Shown here one piece after another: positions 31,819 to 43,775 of a stretch of DNA of 64,000 nt. The translations under genes and the position numbers were made by a program. The number at the start of each line of letters is the position of its first letter. Within the stretch, counting starts at the first letter, position 1. Under the pieces are notes generated by a model. It made no database searches. It saw only the letters and a list, made by a program, of their open reading frames with translations, and was not told where the DNA came from. The DNA is from Roridomyces roridus (lineage: Eukaryota > Basidiomycota > Agaricomycetes > Agaricales > Mycenaceae): NCBI GenBank assembly GCA_029378245.1, contig JARKIF010000004.1:868001-932000 (forward strand). Direction: 5' to 3'.

Positions 31819-33325
31819 CTACATGACCCACTCCATCGCAGCTCTAATCTCCCTTCTCCGCTTCTCCACAACGGCCGCCACCTCATCACCCCACACCTCC
31901 TCAGGCGTCTTCCCCTCCGTCTCTCGCTCATGCCGCTGAGCCTCTGCACGCTCCATAGGGACACAATTCTCGAGCCCGACAGGCGAGGCAGGGTCCCACC
32001 GCACAAGCATTGGATGCACGGGGACCAAATGGGGTGGAATAACCGAGCGCCCGCGGTAGACGTCTTCAAAGATGAGTCCAACGTCGTCCTCTGAGATCGG
32101 CAAGCGGTTAAGCTGCTCCCCAGCCCGTCGTGACTCGCGCTGGAGCAGGTCACGCAGCAAGCTCCCATACACCTTGCGTCGGTTCTTGATCGGGAGTGGG
32201 TTGGCGATGGGCTTGTCCGCGAGTGCGCAGAGGATGTATGTGGCGATGTGGAGCCCAAAGAGTGCTGGGAGGGGGCCGAGCACGGGGAGGATCCGCACCC
32301 GGAAGTCGTCAAAAACACCCAGCTCCTTGACGTTGCCTTTCTGGAACTCTTCCTCGGGCAGCGGCAGCAGCTTCACGTCACTTGGCACCTCGGTGCTATA
32401 CACGACAGGGATGCCCGTCGTGACACCTTTGAGACGTAGACCGCGTCGGACGGAGCGGGCGAGGGGGTCGTATATCGTGTATGAGATGTCGCTGATTTGA
32501 ATGCGGGTGGGGTCGTTTTCGCGCCCGCGCCCATGGAAGAGAAGACTTTTATCTTGTGCTCGTGGCAGTATTTGAGCAGGTCGACTTTTGTCTGTATGTT
32601 GTCGATGGCATCTGGCGCACGGTCAATCGTCTACGGTGTCATTCGGCACAGGAAGCGCACCTCACCTACGACCCAGTCCGCGCCATTCAAGTCAGAGCCC
32701 CGCCGTCCTCCTTTCGCCAGATGTCTACACGGCAGTCGACGTCCACCCAGCGGGCAATTTGCTTGAGGGTGCGCTCAATGCACTTGACTTTCGGCGTGCC
32801 CACGTCGGTGAGCGTTGCGGTGGCATGGCGGTTGAGGGAGGATAGCGTCACGTAGTCAAAGTCAATCAGTCGTATTTTCGATACTCCTCTGAAACTGAAA
32901 AAAGTCAATAGGTTTTCAAAGAAACTGGAAAGAGGGACGCACGAGCGGACTAGCATGACCGCCGCCCAGCTGCCCACGCCGCCGCATCCCACGACGACGA
33001 CGGTGCCCCCGCGAATCTTGGCCATTGCCTCGTCGCCAAAGAATGCATAGTTCCGAGCTAGCTGCTCCTGAATCAGGTCTTCGTCATAGACCGGAGTGGG
33101 GAGTTCGGTGGGGGCGGGCAGTTTTTTCGACCCGTCGAATAGAGCGTTGTTTTCCTCGTTGGAGGTCCGTGAGATGGAGCGCAGAATATCTTGGTCGAGG
33201 TCGTGTCTCCTAGCTCGTTTGGAGAAGGCCGAGTAGAGGGAGATGAGCGCGGCGGTGGTGGCGGAGGCTATTACAGCTGCGCTAATGAGCTGGGCGCGAT
33301 GAGAGGGCGCGTTGAAGCCGTCCAT
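31819..33325 (-). CDS. TCD1: tRNA t6A dehydratase (ThiF/E1-like, TCD family)
   Basis: Start at 33325, stop at 31819, several introns. An N-terminal hydrophobic helix (AQLISAAVIASATTAALISL) matches the membrane anchor of fungal Tcd1/Tcd2, which sit on the outer mitochondrial membrane. The ATP-binding motif GTVVVVGCGGVGSWAA follows, then IRLIDFDYVTLSSLNRHA, TDVGTPKVKCIERTL and WVDVDCRVDIW, as in E1/MoeB/ThiF enzymes. The C-terminal half (GVFDDFRVRILPVLGPLPALFG) is the TcdA-type extension. Family members use ATP to cyclise N6-threonylcarbamoyladenosine at position 37 of tRNAs. TCD1 versus TCD2 cannot be separated here, so the symbol stands for the pair. Confidence 0.9.
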
Positions 33326-33343
33326 GACATTTGGTGGAGCGCG

Positions 33344-33760
33344 ATGGGAAAAACTAAAAAGGCTGAGATCAACGGATCAAAATCGGCCCGCCCATTGCTT
33401 TGCTCCATCTCCGATGATCTCGCCCTTGTCTCGCCCGCGTGGATGGCCTCAGCCTGCTGGACTCTGTTAAGTCGAATGCGACTTGGACAAATGCCTGGAA
33501 ACTCAAGTACTCGACGCGACCCAGCCATTCCAAACTTTGTCGACTCACATTCACAAAACCGTCGCAACCTATGGGGACTCGGAAGATCTCCCTGGTCCCA
33601 GAGTTCGCCAAATTTTGCACCTAGTTCGAACGGCTCATACCAGGCTTAAAACTCTGCAGGCACTTGGCCCTCTACTTAGTCTCCGCCGGGGAAGAAGCGG
33701 AAACGTTGGATGCCGGGCCTGGTCCAAACTACGCACCCACGGTAGGAGAAAAATGTTTGC
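33344..33760 (+). CDS. Possible small gene, unknown
   Basis: Begins ATGGGAAAAACTAAAAAGGC (33344), only 18 bases from the divergent TCD-type start. A later frame (33483-33700) reads like real protein with amphipathic helices: LDATQPFQTLSTHIHK and RVRQILHLVRTAHTRLKTLQAL. Joining the first exon to this stretch needs an intron whose sites I could not fix. The end is also unclear. I report it as a likely but unmodelled short gene of unknown role. Confidence 0.3.
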
Positions 33761-33865
33761 CTACATACATCTTACATCTACTCAACATAAGTTACAGATT
33801 CAATTATATATCGAGCCTTCCGGGGTCCTGCCTTGTGAACTCTTCTGGTAACTTTCTCAACGCAC

Positions 33866-34986
33866 TTAAAAGTATTCACCCATAGGGCTTTCGGGTGGTT
33901 CAGTCGCGACGGTTGCCACGGACGGTGAGGGTGGAGGTATAGAGTAATCTCGAGCCAGGTGCATCGAAGATGGGCCTGGTGTCGCCCATTCAGAATCCAT
34001 ATCTGATGCACGAGAAGGTGATACGGTGCGTTGTCTTTTTGCAGGTGGCTTTGGGTCCTGAGTCAGACGATAACCGGCATTGACTCGGCGTTTCATCATC
34101 TCCTGGCGCCCAGCATCCAACATTTATTGCTGGCCGATAGTGGAAACACTCTACGTACTTTACCCCAATAAAATCGACTAGGTGTAACGGACCGAACCGC
34201 ATCACGGAGGTCATCCTTGTCAAATATAGTTTGGAAGGTATCCATGGGAGTTCGAGCTGAATATTTGGATTGAACTGCAGCCCAGATTCTCTTGTTGTCT
34301 TTCTTTCCGAGTGTTTCTCCTAGCTCGACAACAAAGAGGATATCTGGACCCATGTTCTTTTCGGGAAAAAGGAATGGAGTTTCAATTTCGTGAGTTAGCC
34401 ACCCTCTTGTATGAGCCAAGTCTGATGAGCTGAAGCCAAGTGCCCATGATGGACGGGCATTTCGTGCAACTCGACCAATCTCTAGCTCATCTTCGAATCC
34501 CGATTTCTTGAGGTATCCCGGGACATGTGGCTTGTAAACAGACACGAGCCATGCCTTTTCCGGGGGTACTTTGGGAAAGCGGAAAATGCTCTTGAGAGGA
34601 TGGCTCCCGTTTAGCGAACAGCTGAAATAGAAGGCAAAGGCTTCTTCCAAGCTGTTGTTTCCCCCATCCGCGGATTCATGGGTTCCAGTTCCGGCCTTGT
34701 CCCACAAAGTCCAACCCATCGGTACGTCATTTGTTTCCATCCACTGTTCGAAGCGTGCAGCAACCAAAGGCTCGTCGATTCCAATCCGGTAGGAGTATAT
34801 GGAATCGGTGGATCCACCGGGAGTCGTCACTATCTCATCCTTCCAAGATGCAATGCGAGCGAATCCAAATTCCACAGCTTGGAATTTTGATTCTTCTTCC
34901 GCAGATCCAGGGTCATTCCTGGACATTCCCGAACGCATGTAATACTGCAGCATGAACCGCTTCGTGACTTCAAATACTCTAGGATC
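33866..34986 (-). CDS. CR gene C: 5'-truncated Crinkler-like nuclease
   Basis: Two exons, 34986/34953 to 34159 and 34102-33866, with a 56-base intron in exactly the place and phase of the last intron of CR gene A. The first exon corresponds to exon 5 of A: it even begins after an AG acceptor with the same DP..F.E pattern. The nuclease core is well kept (GPDILFVVELG, then RIWAAVQSKYS), as is the following SVTPSRFYWGK. The tail is short and basic (PPAKRQRTVSPSRAS), likely nuclear. Upstream of 34986 there is no trace of the NTPase exons before the F-box gene at 35230, so this is a nuclease-only derivative. With the Met at 34953 it gives 343 residues. Whether it is transcribed is unknown. Confidence 0.65.
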
Positions 34987-35229
34987 TGCGGACTCGGAGA
35001 TCAGGAGGAGAGGAAAACATCCAGGTGCGGCTGTGACTTACTTGCTGCTGTTACGCCCCGTGCTTCGCAATCGAGAACACGGAAGGGGAAGGAGAGGGCT
35101 CGTTGATATACTGTTTTTATCGCATCTTTCGACATTCGTGTACGTTGAGGATTGGATTATTGGCATGGAAAACATACTATTGTGACAGTTGTTGGATACA
35201 TCTTTCATTTCACAACCCACCGCTCGAAA

Positions 35230-37008
35230 TCAATCATCTCCTCTCGTCGGAACCGCCAGATGCTAGTATATCCCTGTCAGCCGACCAATGGGATTCGATG
35301 AAGAAGCAAAACCCACATTCTTGCCAGTCGCATGCGTACGCTTGTGGGTCTGCGTGCGACAGTTGTATCCATACCTGTAAACCAAACAAGTGAGTTTCCG
35401 CGAGCGAAAGGCCAAGAGATGTGAACGCACCAACAATCCTCCGGGGGAGCCCAGCCGTCTGAAGAGAAGGTGAACTCCGAACGAACGAGTCGAAATTCGC
35501 AAAGGACTCACCTTTACATACCCGCTCAGCTAATAACCACCTCCAGACATTCTCGTCGAGAAAGCGGCCCAGACAAGACGCACAGTACGAGTCTTCCTTG
35601 GACCACGATGCGAATTCACCCTCGCCGGCCGTCTGCGCAAAGTCGAAGACCGCGCTGATCCAGCCACCCCGGAAGATAGATGCACTCGACCCGTGTGGGG
35701 TAATGTCGACGGCAAGGTGCACGGCACTACGGCCGGCAACAGCCACGGCCCTATTGACAGGGTTGACCAAGGTGGGGTTGTCTGTGAGGCGGCTCTTGAG
35801 ACGGTCAAGGCAGCGGTGGCTGATTGGGTGTAGGTGCCAATCTGCGTTTCTGGTATGAAGAGAAAAAAGAGAGATGGAAGGTGACTTACTCACTTCTGTG
35901 AGTAGCTCGAGACCACCGCGTGTCGAACAGTGTGAGCCTATGTGTTGGGGAGGTATGTAATTACAGCAATGATTTGTTAAAAAATACGCACACGTATCGT
36001 TCGCTTCTGGCATCTCGCTCAGCAGCCAGCGGGCAGCAGATCCGCCGTCGTCCTCCGTCGGGGGATTGAGGGCATCCTTGTGCTCGTCGGAAGCACAGAA
36101 AAGCGGATCATCCTTCCGCCACTCCCATACTTTCGCAAAGGCCCGCGCATAGTAGCCGTCGAACAATCGATTCGGCGTGTCTCCGGATCCGTTGGAGAAA
36201 CCCCACCCGAGGCTATCCCAGAGAAGGTCGTCTGACTCTTCCTCCCAAGCTTCCAGGATCCGGGTGGGTCCAGCGGTGAGAAGGATGTCAATGTGCCGTT
36301 CTATTGCAATTAAATGACTCGATGGCACTGATTTACGAGGATGCATACCTTGAACCACGATGCTCTTCAGAATGGCCCTCATGAATCTCACAAAGGAAAA
36401 CATCTCCAAGAGCTCTCGTGTGTCGTAGCCATTGAGCAAAGCCGCCCGCTGCTCTTGAATATTGGAGATAACCACTGGCTCAAGCTCGTCAATATCGTCT
36501 AAAGCCCAGGTATCGGCAGTAAAGATGGCGCTAAAAAGCTCCGCCCTATAGGCCGCGCGGTGGAAACGGTGTGATTCCTCCGCAGTGAGGACCGAAGTGA
36601 TGCTGTAGACGTCCTCGAGGACTGCGATCTCTTCTGCGTTTGAGACAAGTCGGATCTTCTCGTCCCAAGCGATCATGGTTGCAGCGCTTTCCTCGACACA
36701 CGCGGAAGCCACGATGAGAGGATCCGAGTCTTCTCTCACGTATTCTAGAGGGTAGCGCAAAACGCATAGGGCGGCTGGGAGCGCGGGTCCGACGATGTTG
36801 TATGCCACAGCCTGGGTGATGGACTAGACAGTAATCAAGCAGTGAGCGGTCCAAACTGGCGAAGTTTGGATACCTTTGGGTGGGTCTGGTAAACGGCGTG
36901 AAACTGCTTTGAGACGCGTACGACAGCATGCAAAGTGGCAAAGTCGGGACAGAACGTTAGAATGCGTCCGATTACGTCCTCCACCAGGGGAAACATTGGA
37001 GAGGCCAT
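35230..37008 (-). CDS. F-box family protein, copy 2 (intact)
   Basis: Start at 37008: MASPMFPLVEDVIGRILTFC, an F-box-like helix pair, then HPK and a first intron into SITQAVAYNIVGPALPAALCVLRYP. The middle is helical and of unknown fold (VLEDVYSI, RELLEMFSFVRFMRAIL). The C-terminal part has cysteine/histidine spacing YCASCLGRFLDENVWRWLLAERV, then GWAPPEDCW, YGYNCRTQTHKRTHA. A last intron at 35263-35316 leads to HLAVPTRGDD and the stop at 35230. Introns I can place remove the extra in-frame or out-of-frame stretches, so this copy looks functional. F-box proteins recruit substrates to SCF ubiquitin ligases; the C-terminal block may bind zinc. It is very similar to copy 3 (46597-48399) and less so to copy 1. 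Confidence 0.75.
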
Positions 37009-37542
37009 GCTAGATGGTGGAAACAAAGAGAAATGCACCACAACATGGTCACGTGCATTATATGTCATGCCCCACGTGACGCAAACGCGTCGCGTCTTCC
37101 GAATCCAAGTGGCTCTGCCACAATCAAGCCACAATTCTGCCAAGTGAAATGCCAATCCATTCCCACCCGAATTTCTAAATCGTAGTCTCGGGACCAGACC
37201 GTAGTATAACTGACGAACAAGTACATAGTTATATACAAGTAAATCGCGGCCCCCTTCAAACTCCATTCCTCCTGGCCTGCGGTGTGTCTTCTTGGTGTTT
37301 TCGCGCCCACGTGCTATTCTCAGCACAAGTCAGCCCTCACTTCGGCCTGCTGCGGCATGCATGACTGGACAACGCGGGCTGAAGAAGACGGCTTAATAAT
37401 AGATTTGAAGGCGCTCCTGCAACGGCATGGCCGGCCTAGCTGACTCATATTAGATCCACCGTCCCTTCTGACCGCGACGCGCGCTAGCACATATAAAACC
37501 CGCGTTCTTCCTCCCAACTGCATCAGAGAACCACTCCAAACC
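37009..37542. promoter_or_regulatory. Divergent intergenic region
   Basis: About 530 bases between F-box copy 2 and the plus-strand PEP-mutase-family gene. A tataaa-like stretch (cacatataaaacccgcg, near 37490) lies about 50 bases before the latter start. No gene seen. Confidence 0.4.
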
Positions 37543-38329
37543 ATGGACCGCACCCAACAAAACCTCCTCGCCCAAAAGTTTGCAGCAATGCACAACCCCA
37601 AAGACCTCCCTATGCTCTGCAACGCCTTTGACGGGGGCAGCGCACGAGCCCTCGCCTCGCACCCTCGCGCAAAAGCCATCGCCAGCGCAAGCTACTCGAT
37701 CGCCATCTCCTGCGGTTCCGCAGATAACGACCTCACCCTCGAAGAAAATCTCGCCGGCGTCAAAGGCATCATCGCTGCCGGCGTCAACGCCCAGCCTCAC
37801 CCCAAACCCGTGACGATTGACCTCCAGGACGGATACGGCTCGCACCTCGAACGCGCTATCGAGGAGATTATCAAATTGGGCGCAGTGGGGTGTAATATTG
37901 AGGATTTTAACCGCGAGACCAACGCGCTTTGGTCTGTGGAGGAAGCTGCACAACGCGTTGCTCGTGCAAAGCAGACCGCAGCGCGGTGTGGTGTGCCCCG
38001 ATTTCGTCGTCAACGCGCGGTGTGACGCGCTCTTCCAGGGTGGTGCCGAGGTGGGGTTGGACGCGGCCATCAAACGCGGCAAGGCATACCTCGCTGCGGG
38101 AGCGACAACCGTGTTTGTCTGGGGTGGTGGACGGGTCGTGCAGTCGGCAGAGATCAAGACGCTCGTCAAGGAATTTGGGGGATTGTTGAATGTGAGCATG
38201 CAGCTCCGCGAGGGGTTCCTCAACAAGCAGGAGATTCAGGCGTTGGGTGTTGCCAGAGTGTCAATGGGCCCTGGGTTGTACACAAAGGCGTTGAACGCGT
38301 TTTCTAGCGAGGCGGATGCGATTCTGTAA
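37543..38329 (+). pseudogene. PEP mutase / isocitrate lyase family protein, frameshifted
   Basis: Apparently intronless. The first frame (37543-38025) starts MDRTQQNLLAQKFAAMHN and carries PMLCNAFDGGSARAL, IAISCGSADNDLTLEE, the metal-site motif TIDLQDGYG and GCNIEDFN, all typical of the ICL/PEPM superfamily, which makes or breaks C-C or C-P bonds on PEP-like acids. The rest continues in another frame from about 38000: FVVNARCDALF, AIKRGKAYLAAGATTVFVWG, GVARVSMGPGLYTKAL, stop at 38329. The switch occurs in a CCCC run near 37997-38000 where one C fewer would keep frame. So either the gene is inactivated or a homopolymer was misread. Combined length about 262 residues, normal for the family. Confidence 0.75.
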
Positions 38330-38352
38330 TAATATGTAGTGGGTATAAATGG

Positions 38353-39831
38353 TCAAACTAAATCCTTCTCATCGCTTGTATTGGCCCCAGAATGCTCATG
38401 ACTGCTCGTCCCGCCTGCAAGATGAACGGGAATCTCAATATCCTCATATGCATTCTCATCCCGCCGACCCGACGTCGTCGTCGTCGCGTATTGTGTCCCC
38501 GACCGCCGACCGCTACTGCTGTGTGCAAACTGCAGGTCGCTCACTGGGCCCCCATGCGCAGCGCTGTGAGGGCTCAGACCCGATCCAACGCGCACGATGA
38601 TAAGTTGGAACTGTAGTCAACCGTCAGTGGTTGGGATATCTGGAAAGTTGAACACGTACCGCTATGCCCTGTGAAGAGTTATTAGTCAGTTTTTCAACAA
38701 CAGAACATGTGCTTACCACAATTCCGGGCATCTGCGAATACTCATTAGGGAATACAATCGCATGAGAAAGGAACGCACCATGCTCAATAAACAATATTGA
38801 ACATTGTCACCCAGAGACGTGGGTACAATCATAGCGATGAGAGCGACAGAGTACAACGCAGCTGCGCACCATAAATCACCAACTACTCGACTCAACGAAA
38901 GGACGCACCAGACTCGATGACGATAGCCATCGTCGTATTCAAATCCACCGACCGGCCAATAACCCCCGACGTGCGTCTCTGCGTGAGATAGATTCGTAGT
39001 GAAATCAACACTAAAACGCGTTCGGTTAGTTCACTCAACCAATAGCGTCGAATGAAAAGTAGCACTGACGGGTGCAAAGCATATTCAAAGCGAGCGTGAA
39101 GGAATAAAACACGATAGCATGCGTCGAGACGTTTTTGCCGTCAGGACTGGAGCCAGCGGCGAGTTTTCGGATAGCCTGGATTAACAAGCCCCCGGTGACT
39201 GGTAAATCAAGTCAATGAATTGTAGCGTCGGCGGCGGATGGGTCGGGACCTACCGATATCAGCAATGGCGAGGAGTGATGGGACGGCGGAGATGAGGAAG
39301 CTACCGCCCCACACTGTGAAGACGCGGTACACCTGTAAAAAGCCGGAGATCTAGGTTGAAAACAGCAAGTAGCATCATGGGACGCACAACGAAGATATCG
39401 GCCACGACGGTTAGTGCGATGTACGTTCCGGTTCTGAACATGGAGCCATTGCCGAAGCTCTCCAAAAAGAGGTCCGCGGCGTAGGGCGTAATGGGGTCGT
39501 CTGTAAAGGCCGACACGACGGCAATGTTGTCGAGCACCATCCGCTGTGGGGGAAATTATTGAATGTCTTTTCCAAGGTGAACGTGCGACGGCGCACCATA
39601 GTGATCAAAAAACACAGGACGAGGCTGGTGAGGAAAAGTGGTACAGAGAGCCTTCCTCGACCTTTCTTCCGGCTGAACATAATCCGCGCTCCTTGCAAAA
39701 AGTAGGAAAAGTAGAGCCCTGAACATGGCTGAATTGAGAGCGGGCGGGCGGAAGCAGATTTGTCGGGACGCACCATAGGCGATATCCTCAAGGATGGCAC
39801 CAATGAGCGCAGATTTTGAGTAGGAAATCAT
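38353..39831 (-). CDS. Seven-TM-like membrane protein, unknown
   Basis: Many short exons on the minus strand, each carrying about one hydrophobic helix: LYFSYFLQGARIMF, SVPLFLTSLVLCFLI, GTYIALTVVADIFVV, IVFYSFTLALNMLC-like (about 39085-39110), VLISLRIYLTQRRTSG, and ALYSVALIAMIVPT. The last exon (from about 38595) is a Ser/Gly-rich cytoplasmic tail ending DEKDLV at 38353. Number and spacing of helices fit the large Agaricomycete families of 7-TM proteins with DUF6533/6534-type domains, whose function is unknown. The start at 39831 (MISYSKSALIGAILEDIAYG) is the most natural, but a longer upstream frame exists. Confidence 0.6.
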
Positions 39832-40118
39832 GGGGAAAAGTGGTGGGAGGAGGAGGACCAGTTCACATCGCTTGGGCTCGCTAAAATTCCTGGAAATATC
39901 AAGGAACGATGGGGGGATGTCGTAATTGCACGCTGCGAAGATCTTGCTGAAACACTGCTCATGATTTTTGAAGCTCCCAGATATGTAACAATGGTGGAAA
40001 ACCACTTGGAGATCGAAGCAGAGCGCTCTGTGGTGGTGGGAAGGAGAGAAGGTGTTGATTCCGCATCATCGCGTGATCGTGGTTAGCTTGACGACGTCGG
40101 CGGCGGAGAAGAAGAGAC

Positions 40119-41738
40119 ATGGACTTTGCCTTGAATCTGCTGACCCAAGTGCTAGCTCTCACCTTCCCCAGCCCGGCTCACCAGCACTGTCTTTCTCTGA
40201 GATCCTCCCTCCAGCTCGAAAACACCACCATCCTTGGCGTTTCCTACCATGCCTCGCCCTCCAAGCTCAAAACTCTCGGTGTATGCCAATCCGCAGCAGG
40301 CACCTCCGTCCCACTCTGCCGCGTCCAATTCCAGACTCGGACAAGCGAAAGCTCTGGTATAACCGCTGAAGCATGGCTGCCCGACGAGTGGCACGGACGA
40401 TTCATGGCCATAGGTAACGGGGGGCTCGGAGGATGTGCGTTGCTGCCCATTCATCCATTTACGCTTCTAATTTATTCCAGGCATCGACTACAGCCAACTA
40501 GACCATGGATCCGCTCTCCACTTTGCCACCGTCGGCTCCAACAACGGACACGACGGCGACACCGCGTTGCCCTTCTTCAACAACCCAGAAGTCCTCACCG
40601 ACTTTTCCCACCGCTCCATCCACGTCCAATCCCTCATCGGCAAACAAATCGTCCAAGCCTACTATGGCCGCCCACACTCCAAATCGTACTACCTCGGCTG
40701 CTCCACCGGAGGCCGGCAGGGCACACAAAGCGCTCTCAAGTACCCAGACGAGTTCGACGGGGTCATTGCAGGCGCGCCAGCCATCGACTTTACCCACCTC
40801 ATTCACTGGACAGGCATGCTATCCCGCTACATCGGTGCCCCAGACGCCTCTTCTTCTCCCGCATTCATCCCGCTCGACTTGTGGCAGTTGATCGCCGCGG
40901 AGCTCCTTCGCCAATGCGACGCCCTCGACGGTGTGCTAGATGGGATAATCGCCGATCCGGACGCATGCGATTTCAGGCCTGAGGCGCTTCTCTGTGACGG
41001 GAAGAAGGAGCCTTGCCTCACACAGGCTCAGGTCGGCGCGTTGAGGAAGATATACTCGCCGCTCTACGGACCCGAGGGAGAGATGTGGTACCCGCGCTTT
41101 TCGCCTGGGTCTGAAAAGAGCCCCTTGCTGTCGTTTGCGCTGAGCGGGCAGTTCCCAGCGTATCCAGAGGTACGTCCCCTCTTGTTCTTCCTCTCCTTCC
41201 CTTCACTCAATCAGCTCAGGAATGGATGAAATACGTCGTCCTAAACACTTCCTTTGACGCCAGTACGTACGGGCTCAAAGACGGCATCCTCATCGCCTCC
41301 ACCGACATCACCGACGTCGCCACCTTTTCAGGCGACCTCTCGGCCTTCCGCGGACGCGGCGGCAAGTTCCTTGCCTTCCATGGGACCGCAGACCCCATCA
41401 TCCCGTCGGGCATCTCGAAACGTTACTACGATCTCGTAGCGCGCACGATGGGCATGCCGGCTACGTCCATGGATGAATTTTACAGGTTCTTTGTAGTACC
41501 GGGGATGGATCATTGTTCGGGTGCTGCCTTCGACGGGGTGCATCATCATATTGGGCAGGTGAAGAGTGGGGCGAATGCGAATGAGTCGAGCAGCCATGTC
41601 GTGCTGGCGATGGTGGATTGGGTCGAGGGGGGTGTGGCACCGGAGGAAATTGTTGGGAGGGATGAAGTGGGTACGAAGAGGAGACATTGTAGGTATCCCA
41701 GGAGGAGCGTGTGGGATGGGGAATTTATCTGTGTGTAA
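40119..41738 (+). CDS. Tannase / feruloyl esterase, copy 1
   Basis: Three exons: 40119-40434, 40481-41169, 41220-41738, giving 507 residues. A signal-peptide-like start (MDFALNLLTQVLALTF) is followed by the family motifs AEAWLPDEWHGRFMAIGNGGLGG and HFATVGSNNGHDGD. The nucleophile elbow GCSTGGRQG is near residue 200. Later come GVIAGAPAID, the Asp site FHGTADPIIP, and the His site GMDHCSG. CDALDGVLDGII and the calcium-loop-like DPDAC belong to the lid domain. The family cleaves ester bonds of gallotannins or feruloylated plant cell wall polysaccharides outside the cell. All catalytic residues are present. It lies in opposite orientation to copy 2 at 43776-45439. Confidence 0.93.
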
Positions 41739-41742
41739 TATA

Positions 41743-42621
41743 CTATTCGCTCCAATCTACAATTTGCACCCATTCATTCACCCAAAGATACCTCGAAAGC
41801 AGACCCTTGGCGAACGGCAGGGATACGAACCGCAATTGACTTTTATGCTGGCACATGGCGTGGAGAGCCGTGATGTAGTCTGGTAGAGATGCGGTGAAGT
41901 GCACGGTCGAAGGCGGAAGAAACGCTGCCAATGGCCCGATATGTCTGGTCTCCGGCTGGGAACGGAGGGTGAATAGCCGGGGAGGGAGACGCTGCTGCCA
42001 AGCGCTGTTGGATACGAGCTGGGACGCACCAGCAAACGTCGATCTGTGGTTCGGGTGGTGGGTGATTCCGAGCGAGTCGAAAGTCAATATCTAAACGCAA
42101 CTTGAACTCTAGTAAAAAGATGAATTGATTCAGAGACTCGACTGACTGTGCTGATATTGTTTTCAACTACGAAAGGATACAACACCTGGGCGATGAGTGT
42201 CGGGTCCCAGGAAGCAGTTTTGTTATCCTGCAAACCACTCGAATAACGTTCAACCTAGAGTTCAAAACAACTGCCATACAGGCCAAATCACTCACGGATG
42301 GTTCAAAACGACGCTCCTCTCCTCCCCAACCCCGAATACACCCAACGCCCTCGTAAACTCGACCCGCCTCACATCCCCAAGCCCTTTCGCGTTTCCCGTG
42401 CTCAACGACACGACAAACACGTCCGAGTCCACTTGGGAAAGCGCGCTGAGCGTCGGGCTGAAAAAGAATGTCTCGTCGTCGGGGTGCGCAGTTAGCAGGA
42501 GTGTCTTCCCTCCGAGCACATGAAAATGGCCATGGTTCGTCCGACGGCGGAGGAAGAGGCCGAAAAGTAGAGGCAGGAATACCAGTGCGCAACTGGCACC
42601 TCTCGTCCACCGAATCTGCAT
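41743..42621 (-). CDS. GPI12: GlcNAc-PI de-N-acetylase (PIG-L/GPI12)
   Basis: Start at 42621; an N-terminal membrane helix (CALVFLPLLFGLFL) precedes LLLTAHPDDETFFFSPTL, the zinc-site HPDDE motif of the LmbE/PIG-L family. After an intron, GLQDNKTASWDP follows, then TFDSLGITHHPNH with the second histidine cluster. The C-terminal end reads SLPFAKGLLSRYLWVNEWVQI, closely fitting eukaryotic PIG-L. The enzyme removes the acetyl group from GlcNAc-phosphatidylinositol, the second step of GPI-anchor synthesis, on the ER membrane. Its stop lies only four bases from the stop of the tannase copy 1 on the other strand, so the two mRNAs probably overlap at their 3' ends. Confidence 0.9.
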
Positions 42622-43775
42622 GGTGGGAGCTCGAGACGAATCTCAAGAAAAACCCTTTATACGCTGGCAATAACTGAATTGGCAGCTGCCACCTGAACGT
42701 TTATAGTTGAACGTCTGTGTTGAACCAGGGACCACTGACGTTATGGCAGGTAGCATGCTTGGGTGGGCCTGGTTCCTGCGACAGCCACGATGCGGGAGCG
42801 TAGCGCGTCGTCGACTTCCGTGGTGCTCAGGTCTATCCAACTGTCGAACCGAACTGTTAGACCAACCAATATCAGAGCCTGGAGGACCGAGCGGTGGAAA
42901 TAATGCGTGATGAACAAAAACCTGCCTGCCAGACGTCAGGGTACTTGGAAAACAAGGAACGAGGAATGTTGAACTTGGGGTCGCCGTCGATCTGAGTGGT
43001 TAATTCAGTGAGAGCCTTGGTGGTGTGTGGCGTTCACGGTTCACATACTTACGAGATCTATCGCCTCACGGTTTCATGTAAAACTAAAGCCGTAGTCGTC
43101 CTCTTCCTCTTCCTCGTCCCCCTCCATTTCCCACATCGTAGCGAACGCAGCGTGAAACCCACGTTTAGAAAAGGATCGCATCCCCGTGAGGGCGGTGCAC
43201 ACGATGGACACGCTGCAAATTGGAGGAATATTTTGGTGCATTCAAGTTGGCAATTTCGGTGAGCATTTCATTTGGGAAGACGTAAGGCGGCAGGGCGATC
43301 AGTCGTGTGGGGCGGATGTTATCGATTCGGCGGGTATGCAGCCAAGTTGAATTGGGGAGTACGACGGATTCTTGAGAAGCAGGACGAACCGAAGGAGAGG
43401 TGAGAAGCAAGAACTTAGTGATCCCGTGACCCGTCGTTCTTTCCGCCGTGCGCCACACGGACTCACTCGCACGAACACACTCAGGAATGCTGAGAGCGCC
43501 AAATCAATCGCGTATTTCTCGTGCCCTCAACTGAAGCCGAGGCGCATCCTCAAGATACTTAATCGTTTACTCTTCTCGAGCAACTGGCTGGCTCTCTCGC
43601 CCTCTAGTACCACTGAAGTAAAGAACAAACAAAATCCTTGAACCCATTACAAAAAACCAAAACCCCATTCCAAGTCCAATATACGCAAAACAAAGTATTT
43701 AACAGGACGCCAAAAAATAACGAGGGCGTCGCTTCAATTAGGGTTCGTAAGAAGAAGAAGAAGAAGCAAAATTAT
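42622..43775. other. Region with possible decayed minus-strand gene
   Basis: About 1150 bases between PIG-L and tannase copy 2. Minus-strand pieces look like coding exons: IDGDPKFNIPRSLFSKYPDV near 42910-42985, ALPPYVFPNEMLTEIANLN near 43240-43310, and MWEMEGDEEEEEDDYGFSFT near 43085-43145. I could not join them into one model with proper splice sites. The first piece recalls the start of BTB-type domains. It may be a small multi-exon gene or a relic. Confidence 0.3.
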
